DNA of 64,000 bases, from positions 1-64,000 of the forward strand of contig NZ_KE557280.1 of the NCBI RefSeq assembly GCF_000442255.1, in the 5' to 3' direction. The notes below the pieces were generated by a model. The model worked only from the letters and a program-made list of their open reading frames with translations. It did no database searches and was not told where the DNA came from. Positions 9,143 through 16,634 of this stretch are shown here, piece after piece. Source of the stretch: Salipiger mucosus DSM 16094. GTDB lineage: Bacteria; Pseudomonadota; Alphaproteobacteria; Rhodobacterales; Rhodobacteraceae. The stretch's first letter is position 1; the number at the start of each line of letters is the position of its first letter. The position numbers and the translations under genes are program-made.

Positions 9143-9187
9143 ATGAACAACCCTCAACACAAAGGCAGATCACATGAGGAACACTAA
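9143..9187 (+). CDS. Possible 14-codon upstream ORF overlapping the primase start
   Basis: ATG 9143 follows AAAGGACC at good spacing and reads MNNPQHKGRSHEEH to TAA 9185-9187, crossing the primase ATG at 9174 in another frame. It could couple or restrain primase translation. It is too short for coding statistics; the ribosome-binding site is the only support. Confidence 0.3.
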   Translation: MNNPQHKGRSHEEH

Positions 9188-10034
9188 TAATCTTTCGGCG
9201 GAATTGCAAGGCAATCTGGACGTGGCGCTGGCGTGGGCAGAGGCCGGGATTCCGATCTTCCCGGCGCTGGCTGAAAGCAAGCGGCCCCATGTCACCGGCT
9301 GGCAGGACAAGGCCACGACCGACCCGGATCAGCTCCGCCGCTGGTGGCGCAAGTGGCCCGACGCCATGCCCGCCATTCCGACCGGCAGCCGCTCCGGCGT
9401 GGCCGTGCTGGACCTTGACCGGAAGAATGGCAAGGACGGCTTCCAGACCTTGCGCGAGCTGGGGCACGACCCGGACGCGCTGAGCCCGCATGTCATCACC
9501 ACGCCTTCTGGCGGGCAGCACCTCTATTTCCGGCACATGGAGGGCTTGAAGCAATCGGCTGGTCAGATTGGCCCCGGCGTGGACGTGCGGGCAGCGGGCA
9601 GCCTTGTCATTGCCCCGGGCGCGATCAACGGCAAGGGCAGCTATGGGCGTCTCAGCGGCCCGCTGAAGCGCGTCTTGGCTGATCTGAAGCCTTGGCCCAC
9701 GACGGTCCAGCCGCCTGCTCGTGAGCCGCGCCAGAGCTCCGGCGACGTGACCGGGCTGCCCTTTGAAGAGTTCCGGGACGCGCTCATGGCGGTGCCCAAC
9801 GACGACACCAACCCGGACGCCGATGGCCGGGACTGGTGGGTCAAGATGCTGGCGGCGGTCCACCACGAAACCGGCGGCTCCGAAGAGGGCTTGGATCTGG
9901 CGCAGGACTGGTCCGCTCAGCACGGCTCCTATGACCCGGAAGAGACCGACTCCGTCTGGCGGTCCTTCCTCCGCGACGATGGCGCGACCGGGGCCACGGT
10001 GCTGCGCGAAGCCCGCAAGCGGGGCTGGGCCTGA
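9174..10034 (+). CDS. Prim-pol type DNA primase/polymerase of the element
   Basis: 286 residues. The N-terminal ~190 are an archaeo-eukaryotic primase (prim-pol) domain: a short-chain start (ALAWAEAGIPIFPALAESKRP), a catalytic-type DLD in VAVLDLDRKNGKDG, and the TTPSGGQHLYF motif. The C-terminal ~90 residues (LPFEEFRDALMAVPNDD through WRSF) fit a PriCT-2 primase C-terminal domain. No helicase domain follows, so this is the short form. It would prime or replicate the excised element. The start is the ATG after AAAGGCAG. It is the first full gene inside the left att site and the only replication gene in the element. Confidence 0.85.
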   Translation: MRNTNNLSAELQGNLDVALAWAEAGIPIFPALAESKRPHVTGWQDKATTDPDQLRRWWRKWPDAMPAIPTGSRSGVAVLDLDRKNGKDGFQTLRELGHDPDALSPHVITTPSGGQHLYFRHMEGLKQSAGQIGPGVDVRAAGSLVIAPGAINGKGSYGRLSGPLKRVLADLKPWPTTVQPPAREPRQSSGDVTGLPFEEFRDALMAVPNDDTNPDADGRDWWVKMLAAVHHETGGSEEGLDLAQDWSAQHGSYDPEETDSVWRSFLRDDGATGATVLREARKRGWA

Positions 10035-10454
10035 GCGGGCATAGCCTCCACCGTCCCCCATTTCCTGATGGCCGCCGCAATCAAGGCGCTCTGCTTCTTG
10101 TCGAACGCCCGGCGACGGCTCCGCTGCGAGCGGATGTGCCGGTCTTGTTTCGTCTTGCGGCCCCCAGCGCCCTGAATGGCGATTCCGAGGGGATACAGCG
10201 GCGCGGTCATGGTCCGTCCTGTCTGCTGGGGGTGGTGGGGGCCGCCCACCCAAAAGGCAGCCCCCGGGAGTGAGCCTCCCCGACATGGCCGTGAGGCTAG
10301 GAGAAAACGGGGCGGCGAATCCTCTATACCCTGAGCTGGCCTCCGAGTCGATGGTCAACGGAAAGTTTACTTTCAATAACAGTTGCTTAGGTAATTAACC
10401 AGTGAGGGCGACTCAGGGTGTGCCAAGGCATCCCGCAATGAGGAGTCCTGACAG
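10035..10454. other. Intergenic control region of the element
   Basis: 420 bases without a firm gene. A minus-strand frame from ATG 10210 (after AGGACGGACC) to 9929 would give a basic 93-residue protein, but its last third is antisense to the primase and it has no recognised motif. The stretch 10340-10400 is unusually AT-rich for this window and holds the palindrome at 10361. It is the likely promoter region for the capsid operon beginning at 10455. Confidence 0.4.
10361..10374. promoter_or_regulatory. Palindromic operator candidate before the capsid operon
   Basis: GAAAGTTTACTTTC is a perfect inverted repeat with 6-base arms and a 2-base centre, in the most AT-rich part of the region and about 80 bases before the next gene. 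It could bind a dimeric regulator of the element or of a helper phage. No repressor gene is recognised nearby. Confidence 0.4.
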
Positions 10455-11084
10455 ATGGAAGATGCAGAAGAGTGGTATGGGGGCTTCACTGTCCCGAAGA
10501 AAATCCGCCGCCACACGGGCAAATATTCCGGCCTCATGACCGTTGCCGAGCTGGCGCGGGCTGTGACCCCGCCGGGCAAGGACAAGACCAAGGTTGCCGA
10601 TCAACTCCGTTGGTATCTCCGGCAAGGCTACCTCACTCCCGTTGCCCGAGAGGAAGAGGGCCGCAAAGCCTTCCTGTTCCTTCCCGACCAAGCTCTTGTG
10701 GCCGAAGTCCTGTTCCGCATGGCTGAGTTCGGTATTGCTGAGACCGAAGCCGGGCTGGCGGCGAACCAAGCTTTCAACGTCTGGCGCGAAGACGACTTGC
10801 CCGAAGGCAAGCCGCCGCACCCGACTCCCGGGCTGATGGTCATCCGCGACTATGAGGCTGGGCACCGCGATTGGTCCTTTGAGCTCTGGTGCTTCATCGA
10901 AGTGTCCACTGGCCAGAAGCGTTTCCATGCCCGTCTGGCCGCAAATCAGCGCCGCATCGGCACCAGCCTGCGGTGGGGCAAGGAAAACGGGCATGACCCC
11001 CGGGCGGTCTTCGCGGTTGATCTGGTGGACGTGCTGGACCCCATCCACCCGCGCAACCGCAAGAAGCGGGAAGGCATGAACTAA
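10455..11084 (+). CDS. Winged-helix-like protein in the small-terminase position
   Basis: 209 residues, not recognised with certainty. Residues about 25-90 look like a winged-helix DNA-binding fold: LMTVAELARAVTPP, then KVADQLRWYLRQGYLTPV, then a charged wing and KAFLFLPDQALVAEVLF. The second half (WSFELWCFIEVSTGQKRF, KENGHDPRAVFAVDLVDVL) is of unknown type. It follows GAGGAG and its TAA overlaps the portal ATG as TAATG, so it is the first gene of the capsid operon. In tailed phages that place belongs to the terminase genes. A packaging-specificity or regulatory role is possible but is inferred from position only. Confidence 0.6.
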   Translation: MEDAEEWYGGFTVPKKIRRHTGKYSGLMTVAELARAVTPPGKDKTKVADQLRWYLRQGYLTPVAREEEGRKAFLFLPDQALVAEVLFRMAEFGIAETEAGLAANQAFNVWREDDLPEGKPPHPTPGLMVIRDYEAGHRDWSFELWCFIEVSTGQKRFHARLAANQRRIGTSLRWGKENGHDPRAVFAVDLVDVLDPIHPRNRKKREGMN

Positions 11085-12463
11085 TGGCGTTCCCCTTCCT
11101 GCCCAAGCTCTTCCGCCGTGCCGCGAAGCCCACCCATGTCCGTCGTTTCGACGGGGCAGCCGGGGGACGGCGCGGCTGGGGCATGGGCACGATGGGGCGC
11201 ATTAACCCGGAAGTCTCCGCCGCTGGTGCGTCTCTTCGGAGCCGCGCCCGCTACCTAGCCGCTAACAACCCTTGGCTGGCGCAAGCCGTCGCCAACTGGG
11301 CCGGGGCTCTAGTGGGGCCGGGCATCGTGCCCGCGCCGAAGCACCCTGACGCGGACACCCGGGCGGAGCTCACCGCCCATTTCAACCTCTGGGCTGACGA
11401 AGCCGACGCCGATGGGCGGACGGACTTCTGGGGTCTGCAATCCGACATTGGCCGTGGGCTGGTCATCGACGGCGAGTCCTTCGTCCAGCTCATCACAACG
11501 GAAGCCGGGCCGAAGCTCCGGTTGATCCCGCCCGAGCTGGTGGACGAGTCCCTGACCCGTGAGCTGGCGGACGGGGCCTGCATCGTGCAGGGCGTGGAAT
11601 TTGATGCGGACGGCAACCGGGTGGCCTATCACGTCCTCCCGAGCCGCCCGCATGACCAGTTCGCCAACTATGCCCCGCCTGTCCGGGTCCCGGCGGATGA
11701 CATTCTCCATGTGATGAAGCCGCTGGCGGCGGGGCAGGTTCGGGGTGTCTCTTGGCTGGCCCCCGTGATCCTGCCCGCTTCCGAATTTGACCAGCTCTGT
11801 GACGCGCTCTTGGTGGGCGTGAAGGTCGCGGCGATGCACTCCGCCTTCCTTGTGGACATGAACGGCACGGCGGGCGAGCCCTATGACGGCACGGAGACGG
11901 GCGGCATCATGGAGACCGGCCTTGAGCCCGGCACCATGAAGCGGCTGCCCACCGGCTATGACGTGAAGTTCAACACGCCCGGGCAGACGCAAGAGATTGG
12001 CGCGTTCCTCCGCCTCAACCTGCAACAGCTTGCCGCCGGTCTGGGGCTGCCCGAGCATCTGCTTTCCGGCGATCTGACCGGGGCCAACTATTCCAGCCTT
12101 CGGGCCGGGCTGCTGCCGTTCCGGCAGCGGGTTGAACAGGTGCAGTATGGCACCCTTGTTCCCCAGCTTCTCCGCCCGATCTGGCGGCGCGTCGTCACTT
12201 TTGGCGTCCTGTCCGGTGAGCTGGCGGCCCCGGACTTCGAGTCCAATCCCCGGGCCTATCTGGCCTGCGAATGGCTGCCCCCGAAGCCCATGCAGGTGGA
12301 CCCGCTCAAGGATGTGCAAGCGACCGTGGCGGAGCTGGAAGCCGGGCTGACCAGCCGCCGCAAGGCCGTCGCCGAACGGGGCTGGGCTCTGGAAGACCTG
12401 GACTCGGAGATTGCCGCCGATCCGCACACCCCCAAGCCCAAGGAGTCCGACAATGCCGCTTGA
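11084..12463 (+). CDS. Phage portal protein (lambda-type)
   Basis: 459 residues matching the lambda-family portal protein. After a basic N-terminus come RSRARYLAANNPWLAQAVANWAGALVGPGI, then EADADGRTDFWGLQSDIGRGLVIDGESFVQ, then the crown-region stretch LNLQQLAAGLGLPEHLLSGDLTGANYSSLRAG, which is a hallmark of this family. Portals form the dodecameric ring at one capsid vertex through which DNA is pumped. The ATG overlaps the stop of the upstream gene and the 3' end overlaps the capsid gene by 11 bases. The length is normal and the frame intact, which argues against decay. The terminase that must dock on this ring is not encoded in the element. Confidence 0.9.
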   Translation: MAFPFLPKLFRRAAKPTHVRRFDGAAGGRRGWGMGTMGRINPEVSAAGASLRSRARYLAANNPWLAQAVANWAGALVGPGIVPAPKHPDADTRAELTAHFNLWADEADADGRTDFWGLQSDIGRGLVIDGESFVQLITTEAGPKLRLIPPELVDESLTRELADGACIVQGVEFDADGNRVAYHVLPSRPHDQFANYAPPVRVPADDILHVMKPLAAGQVRGVSWLAPVILPASEFDQLCDALLVGVKVAAMHSAFLVDMNGTAGEPYDGTETGGIMETGLEPGTMKRLPTGYDVKFNTPGQTQEIGAFLRLNLQQLAAGLGLPEHLLSGDLTGANYSSLRAGLLPFRQRVEQVQYGTLVPQLLRPIWRRVVTFGVLSGELAAPDFESNPRAYLACEWLPPKPMQVDPLKDVQATVAELEAGLTSRRKAVAERGWALEDLDSEIAADPHTPKPKESDNAA

Positions 12464-14207
12464 CCTCTTCACCCGCCGGGCGGCCTTCCGTCCGACGACG
12501 CTTGACCGCGAAAACCGCACCGTCCGCGTCACCGTCTCGACCGGGGCCGCCGTCCAGCGGCGCGGCTATATCGAACGGCTGACGCTGCCAGACCCGCAGA
12601 GCATCGTAGGGCTGCCCGTGCTCAACTCGCACCGGCAAGACGGGCTGGACAATCTGCTGGGCCGCGTGGTGGCGGCTGGCGTGGATGACGCGGGCCTCTG
12701 GGCAGACGTGCAAATCTCGCAGCGGGCCGAATGGCTCTTGGGCGAGATCGAAGCCGGAATCGTGACCAGCGCGAGCATCGGCTACCGCCAAGGGGCCGCG
12801 ACCCGCTCCACCGATCCCGCCACCGGGCAGCCGGTGCGCACCATCGTCCCCGAAATCTCGGAAATCTCTTTCGTCCCCGTGCCCGCCGACAAGGGTGCCA
12901 CAATCAGGAGTAACCAAGTGGAAAACGACGAAATCACGGTGGATGAAAACGCCACCGAAACCCGCGAAGATGACCGGGCGCAGACCCGTGCCGCAATCCG
13001 TCAGATTGCCCGTTCCGCTGGCATGACCAGCGAACAGGCCGACGACATGGTGGACCGTGAGCTGTCCATCAGCGAAGCCCGGGCGGAAGCCTTTGAGGCA
13101 ATGCAGGACCGTGGCCGCACCACGCCGCGCATCCGCACGGCGACCCGCGAGGCAGACAACCCCGCCACGGTCCTGCAACTCCGCTCCGACGCGCTCTATG
13201 CGCGGACCTCTGGCGAAGCCCCGTCCGACGCGGCGCGGCCCTACATGGGCGAGACGCTGCGCGACATGGCGCGGGCTTGCGTGGAGGCCACCGGCACCAG
13301 CACCCGCGCGATGGACGCTGACCAGCTCTTCCGGGCTGCGATGCACACCACGTCCGACTTCCCCCAGCTTCTCACCAGCACCGGCAACCGAACGCTGGTG
13401 GCAGCCTATCAGGCGGCTCAGAGCCCGGTGAAGACGACGCTGGCGCGGCAATCGACCTTGGCCGACTTCCGGCCCGGGACGCGGCTCAAGCTCAGCGACA
13501 TTGGCACTCTGGGCAAGGTGAGCGAGTCGGGTGAGATCAAGCACACCAGCCGGGCGGAAGCGTCCGAATCCTATGCGCTCGACACCTACGCCACGCAGTT
13601 CGCTATCAGCCGCAACGCGCTCATCAACGACGATCTGGGCGCGTTCCGCGACTGGGGCGCGACGGCGGGCCGGATGGCGGCGGAAACGGAAGCCAACCTG
13701 CTGCTGTCGCTGCTGCTGAGCAACCCGACGATGGGCGAAGACGCCACCGCGCTCTTCCATGCCGATCACGGCAACCTTGCCGCCGGGTCCGCTCTGGAAG
13801 TCGCGGCGCTGGATGCAGCCCGGAAGGCCATGCGCGGCATGAAGGCTCTGGACGGTGTGACCCCCATCAACGCCACGCCCAAATACCTGCTGGTGGGGCC
13901 GGAGCTGGAAACCACGGCGGAGCAAATCCTTGCTGCGATCTACGCCGCTACCGTGGCCGACGCCAACCCGTTCACGGGCCGTCTGACGCTGCTGGTGGAA
14001 CCGCGCATCACGGACTCGTCCTTCTACATCTTCGCGGACCCCGCCGTCCTGCCCGTGCTCGAATACAGCTACCTGAGCTCCGCTCAGGGGCCGCAGATGG
14101 CGTCCCGCGAAGGCTGGGACGTGCTGGGCATGGAGTTCCGCGTGGTGCTGGACTTCGGCTGCGGTGCCGTCGACTGGCGCGGCGCTTACCTCAACCCGGG
14201 CGAGTGA
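12453..14207 (+). CDS. Prohead protease-major capsid protein fusion
   Basis: 584 residues. The first ~150 are an S78-type prohead protease: LPVLNSHRQ carries the catalytic His and VTSASIGYRQ the Ser. An acidic, Glu-rich linker or scaffold region follows (about 155-240). The rest is an HK97-fold major capsid protein ending in FRVVLDFGCGAVDWRGAYLNPGE. Fusing protease, scaffold and capsid in one chain is known in some alphaproteobacterial phages. The start at ATG 12453 overlaps the portal gene by 11 bases and begins the clear family sequence PLDLFTRRAAF. The protein would give a self-processing procapsid. Both active-site motifs are present, so it is probably functional. Confidence 0.88.
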   Translation: MPLDLFTRRAAFRPTTLDRENRTVRVTVSTGAAVQRRGYIERLTLPDPQSIVGLPVLNSHRQDGLDNLLGRVVAAGVDDAGLWADVQISQRAEWLLGEIEAGIVTSASIGYRQGAATRSTDPATGQPVRTIVPEISEISFVPVPADKGATIRSNQVENDEITVDENATETREDDRAQTRAAIRQIARSAGMTSEQADDMVDRELSISEARAEAFEAMQDRGRTTPRIRTATREADNPATVLQLRSDALYARTSGEAPSDAARPYMGETLRDMARACVEATGTSTRAMDADQLFRAAMHTTSDFPQLLTSTGNRTLVAAYQAAQSPVKTTLARQSTLADFRPGTRLKLSDIGTLGKVSESGEIKHTSRAEASESYALDTYATQFAISRNALINDDLGAFRDWGATAGRMAAETEANLLLSLLLSNPTMGEDATALFHADHGNLAAGSALEVAALDAARKAMRGMKALDGVTPINATPKYLLVGPELETTAEQILAAIYAATVADANPFTGRLTLLVEPRITDSSFYIFADPAVLPVLEYSYLSSAQGPQMASREGWDVLGMEFRVVLDFGCGAVDWRGAYLNPGE

Positions 14208-14209
14208 GC

Positions 14210-14425
14210 ATGGCGACCGTGGCTGAGCTGACCAAGATGCGGGCGGACCTCCATGCCGCCCGCATGACCGGGGCACGGGAGTATCAGGACCAGAACGGCG
14301 AAACCGTCGTCTACAAGTCCGACTCCGAGATGGCCCGGGCGCTGGCGGCGCTCGACGCCGAGATTGCGGCGGCTCAGTCCAAGCCGCCGTCCACCATCCT
14401 CTTCAAAACGAGCAAAGGACTCTGA
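14210..14425 (+). CDS. Small head-tail joining protein (gpW-like)
   Basis: 71 residues, mostly helical and charged (ATVAELTKMRADLHAARMTG), with the pattern of small gpW-type head completion proteins that sit next to portal and capsid genes. This family plugs the portal after packaging and provides the tail attachment surface. A GTG at 14204 forming a GTGA overlap with the capsid stop is an alternative start. Its presence suggests that filled heads are meant to receive tails, although no tail gene is in the element. Confidence 0.65.
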   Translation: MATVAELTKMRADLHAARMTGAREYQDQNGETVVYKSDSEMARALAALDAEIAAAQSKPPSTILFKTSKGL

Positions 14426-14427
14426 CG

Positions 14428-14757
14428 ATGAAGAACTATGTGCAGAAGGGTGAGAACATCACCGTGACCGCGACCGCCGCCGCCAGTTCGGGCGAAGGCG
14501 TCCTTGTGGGCAGCCTCTTCGGCATCGCCGCCGGGGACGCCGCCATTGGCGAAGACCTCGACCTTGTGACGGTGGGCGTCTTCACCATGCCCAAGGTGAG
14601 CACCGACGCCTTCACCGTGGGGGCCGTCGTCTACTGGGACGACTCCGCCGGGCTGGTCACGACCGACGACGACACCGGCTCCAACCCGGAAATCGGGCTG
14701 GCCGTGACCGCCGCCGCCAACCCCAGCGGCACCGTCAACGTGCGGCTCAACGGCTGA
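14428..14757 (+). CDS. DUF2190 capsid decoration protein
   Basis: 109 residues of mostly small and beta-branched amino acids: KNYVQKGENITVTATAAASS, GEGVLVGSLFGIAAGD, then VVYWDDSAGLVTT and IGLAVTAAANPSGTVNVRLNG. This matches DUF2190, which includes capsid cement or decoration proteins of HK97-fold phages and gene transfer agents. It lies two bases after the connector-like gene in the same operon. It would stabilise the expanded head. Confidence 0.85.
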   Translation: MKNYVQKGENITVTATAAASSGEGVLVGSLFGIAAGDAAIGEDLDLVTVGVFTMPKVSTDAFTVGAVVYWDDSAGLVTTDDDTGSNPEIGLAVTAAANPSGTVNVRLNG

Positions 14758-14761
14758 GACG

Positions 14762-14971
14762 ATGAACGCCCCGGCCACCATCACCTCCGACCTGCTGCGC
14801 CTCCACAGGGCGCGGGACAAGGTTGCGCGGCTGGTGGTGGCCGATCCGGTCTATGCGCCGATCTTCCAGCGCCTTGAAGCTGAGATTGCCGAAGCTGAGG
14901 CCGCCGAAGACATCGTGGCCCGCGCCCGGGCCGTCGCTCAGAAGGCCAGAGGCGACAAGACTTCGCGCTGA
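14762..14971 (+). CDS. Small helical protein of unknown function
   Basis: 69 residues with a single helical, Glu/Ala-rich character (RLEAEIAEAEAAEDIVARARAVAQ) and a basic tail. It starts four bases after the DUF2190 gene and ends 34 bases inside the convergent integrase gene. It sits where a further head-completion or scaffolding protein would be expected. No family is recognised. Confidence 0.55.
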   Translation: MNAPATITSDLLRLHRARDKVARLVVADPVYAPIFQRLEAEIAEAEAAEDIVARARAVAQKARGDKTSR

Positions 14972-16209
14972 TATTCCAGCGTGGCACCGTCGCCATACTC
15001 TTCCCGGGTGAGGCGATGACCCATCAAATCCCGCCGCACCCGCTCATCAACCTTGGCCGCAAGCAAGCGGTCCTCAAAAGCGTGTCGCAACGAGTAGAGC
15101 GAATGACTGTCAGTTTGCAGCAACCCGTTTTCCCGCAGGAACTTGTTCACGACACCGGACAGGCTGGCAGAGCTGTCGCGGTAGCGCGGGAAGCCGGCCG
15201 GGAAGCCGCGCATGGCTTCCAAGCTCACCCCGGTCAAGGCGATCTTCCGACGCGCCCGGCGGCTCTTGAGCTGGCGGCCTACGGGCTCAATCGAGATGTG
15301 GGGCACGTTGGCCTTGAGGTGAATCGTCTCGGGCGTCAGGGCGGCAATCTCCGAGGGCCTGCATCCGGTGTTGACCATCACCAGCAAGATGGCCCGGGCC
15401 TCATCGTTCAAGCCGTCCAGAGCCCCCGGAGCCAAGAGCCTTTCCCGAATCCACGTCTCCGAGAAGGGCGGGCGCTTTTTCTTCTCGCCTTCCTTCAAGG
15501 ACAGGTCCGAGAGGGGCAAGACCAGCCCCAGCCGCTTCATGCGGTTCACCGTCTTGAGCACGTCGCCAAGGTGGATCAGGTCCTTGTTCGCGCTGTTGGG
15601 CGTCATGTCCTCTTCGGCGATGCGGTCAATCCACCAGTCCCGGAAGGCCAGCATGTCGTCTCCGGTTATCTCGGGCAGGGGCCTGTCGCCCACCACGTCC
15701 ACGAAATTCTTCACCGCCTTCTTGCGCGGATTCTGCCAGCGCCGAAGCTGGTCTTCGCTCTTGCCCAAGGTCTTGTCCTTGGCGAGCCCCCAGTAGAGTT
15801 CCAGCGCCCGCGTCACCGTGATGGGCGGCTCAGAGACGCCACCCAAGAGGGCAGCGGCTTCCACCATGTTCGGTTCGCCCTTGTGCTCTGGCACGGCTTC
15901 TATGCGGTCCAGAAGGGCCGTGGTGGGCAGCTCCGCCACCTTGGCGGCGGGCATGAACCGGAAGCCCCGGCGCTCTGCCAGCTCCCGGGCCGCCTCAAAG
16001 CGGCGTTCCGCGTCCTCTGTGTCTCCCGCCAGCCGTGCTTCCCAAGCCTCTATCAGCTCCGCCCATGCGGCTTCCGCCTTGAGCTTGGCGAGCTGAGCCG
16101 AGTCAGTGTGAAGGCTCTGGGAGATCAGCTCACGCGGCTCAATGGGCGCGAACCGCTTGGGCACCCGGCGGCGCAGATGGTAGGTGTTTCCGATCTTCTT
16201 GAGAGACAT
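14938..16209 (-). CDS. Tyrosine recombinase (integrase) of the element
   Basis: 423 residues. The N-terminus (SLKKIGNTYHLRRRVPKRF) is an arm-binding type domain, followed by a core-binding domain, and the catalytic domain shows Arg in NTGCRPSEIAAL, the second Arg in YSLRHAFEDRL (the usual His of HxxR is Tyr here), His in LMGHR and a Tyr within REEYGDG. I start at ATG 16209; the frame stays open to 16275 but that part would encode a Cys-rich, unlikely extension across the att-side DNA. It is transcribed away from the tRNA it uses as target and overlaps the last gene of the capsid operon by 34 bases tail to tail. Confidence 0.9.
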   Translation of the reverse strand: MSLKKIGNTYHLRRRVPKRFAPIEPRELISQSLHTDSAQLAKLKAEAAWAELIEAWEARLAGDTEDAERRFEAARELAERRGFRFMPAAKVAELPTTALLDRIEAVPEHKGEPNMVEAAALLGGVSEPPITVTRALELYWGLAKDKTLGKSEDQLRRWQNPRKKAVKNFVDVVGDRPLPEITGDDMLAFRDWWIDRIAEEDMTPNSANKDLIHLGDVLKTVNRMKRLGLVLPLSDLSLKEGEKKKRPPFSETWIRERLLAPGALDGLNDEARAILLVMVNTGCRPSEIAALTPETIHLKANVPHISIEPVGRQLKSRRARRKIALTGVSLEAMRGFPAGFPRYRDSSASLSGVVNKFLRENGLLQTDSHSLYSLRHAFEDRLLAAKVDERVRRDLMGHRLTREEYGDGATLEYQREVLSPLAF

Positions 16210-16240
16210 GGGCAGGCCCCAGCGGCGGACAATGTAGCAA

Positions 16241-16252
16241 AAATGTGGACAA
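16241..16252 (+). promoter_or_regulatory. Candidate integrase arm site, right end
   Basis: AAATGTGGACAA repeats the 12-mer at 8989-9000. A second GACAA lies at 16228-16232 and TTGTC at 16265-16269, giving a cluster between the integrase start and the tRNA. It also overlaps the likely integrase promoter, so integrase could repress its own gene by binding here. Confidence 0.4.
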
Positions 16253-16343
16253 AAAAGTGGACCATTGTCAACCACGGGTTTACGATGACTTCGGCTAAGC
16301 GACTGAAATCACTCGTAAACTTGCTCATTTCTGGGAGGAAAAG

Positions 16344-16357
16344 TGGCGGAGAGACAG
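16344..16357. repeat. Proximal attachment site (att) inside tRNA-Ser
   Basis: TGGCGGAGAGACAG is the last 14 bases of the tRNA-Ser gene including its CCA. The tRNA is complete on this side, so the element restored the gene on insertion. The matching copy is at 8906-8919. Confidence 0.8.
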
Positions 16358-16433
16358 GGATTCGAACCCTGGGACCCCGTGAAGGGTCAACGGTTTTCGA
16401 GACCGCCCCGTTCGACCGCTCCGGCACCTCTCC
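16344..16433 (-). tRNA. tRNA-Ser(CGA)
   Basis: A 90-nt type II tRNA on the minus strand. The acceptor arm is GGAGAGG against TCTCTCC, with G73 and an encoded CCA. The anticodon loop CTCGAAA gives CGA, which reads UCG. A long variable arm (TTGACCCTTCACGGGGTC) and the T arm CAGGGTTCGAATCCCTG are clear. It is the integration target of the element to its left. Upstream DNA at 16434-16634 is the likely tRNA promoter and the leader of the divergent DUF2059 gene. Confidence 0.95.
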
Positions 16434-16634
16434 GCGGGGGTCGTCGTGGGGGGCCGTTTAGCGTCCTGCGTCGGGCTGTGCAACCGGGAAAATGTCAGGA
16501 AATGTTCATCTGCGCATCGAGCGCCCGAGGCTGCGGCACGCGGCGCGTCGTGACTGGCGACTTCCCGCTTCCCCGGCTTGGAAAGCGGCGCCGCAGCGCC
16601 TAGGTTCCCGGCCAGCCGACAACGGAGATTCCCG

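Larger units (their letters stand above)
8906..16357. mobile_element. tRNA-Ser-integrated phage-satellite-like element with capsid genes
   Basis: A 7.45-kb block between two 14-bp copies of the tRNA-Ser 3' end. Gene order: prim-pol primase, winged-helix-like protein, portal, protease-capsid fusion, small connector-like protein, DUF2190 decoration protein, small unknown protein, then a convergent tyrosine integrase beside the tRNA. There is no large terminase, tail, lysis or lysogeny repressor gene, and the genes are tightly packed with overlaps, so a large deletion inside the capsid block is not apparent. All the reading frames look intact. It fits a capsid-forming satellite that needs a helper phage; a remnant prophage that lost both ends is the alternative. 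Confidence 0.75.

Noticed and set aside
9138-10376. A 412-codon minus-strand frame over the primase gene
   Set aside because: Translation is compositionally odd and without motifs, while the plus strand encodes a clear prim-pol domain. Only the part at 9929-10210 remains a weak possibility for a small protein.
14938-16275. Integrase start at 16275 instead of 16209
   Set aside because: The additional 22 residues are Cys- and Trp-rich and run over the arm-site region; the family sequence starts at SLKKIGNTYHLRRR.
8906-16357. Complete prophage
   Set aside because: No terminase, tail, lysis or repressor gene is present, and there is no space for them between the att sites.
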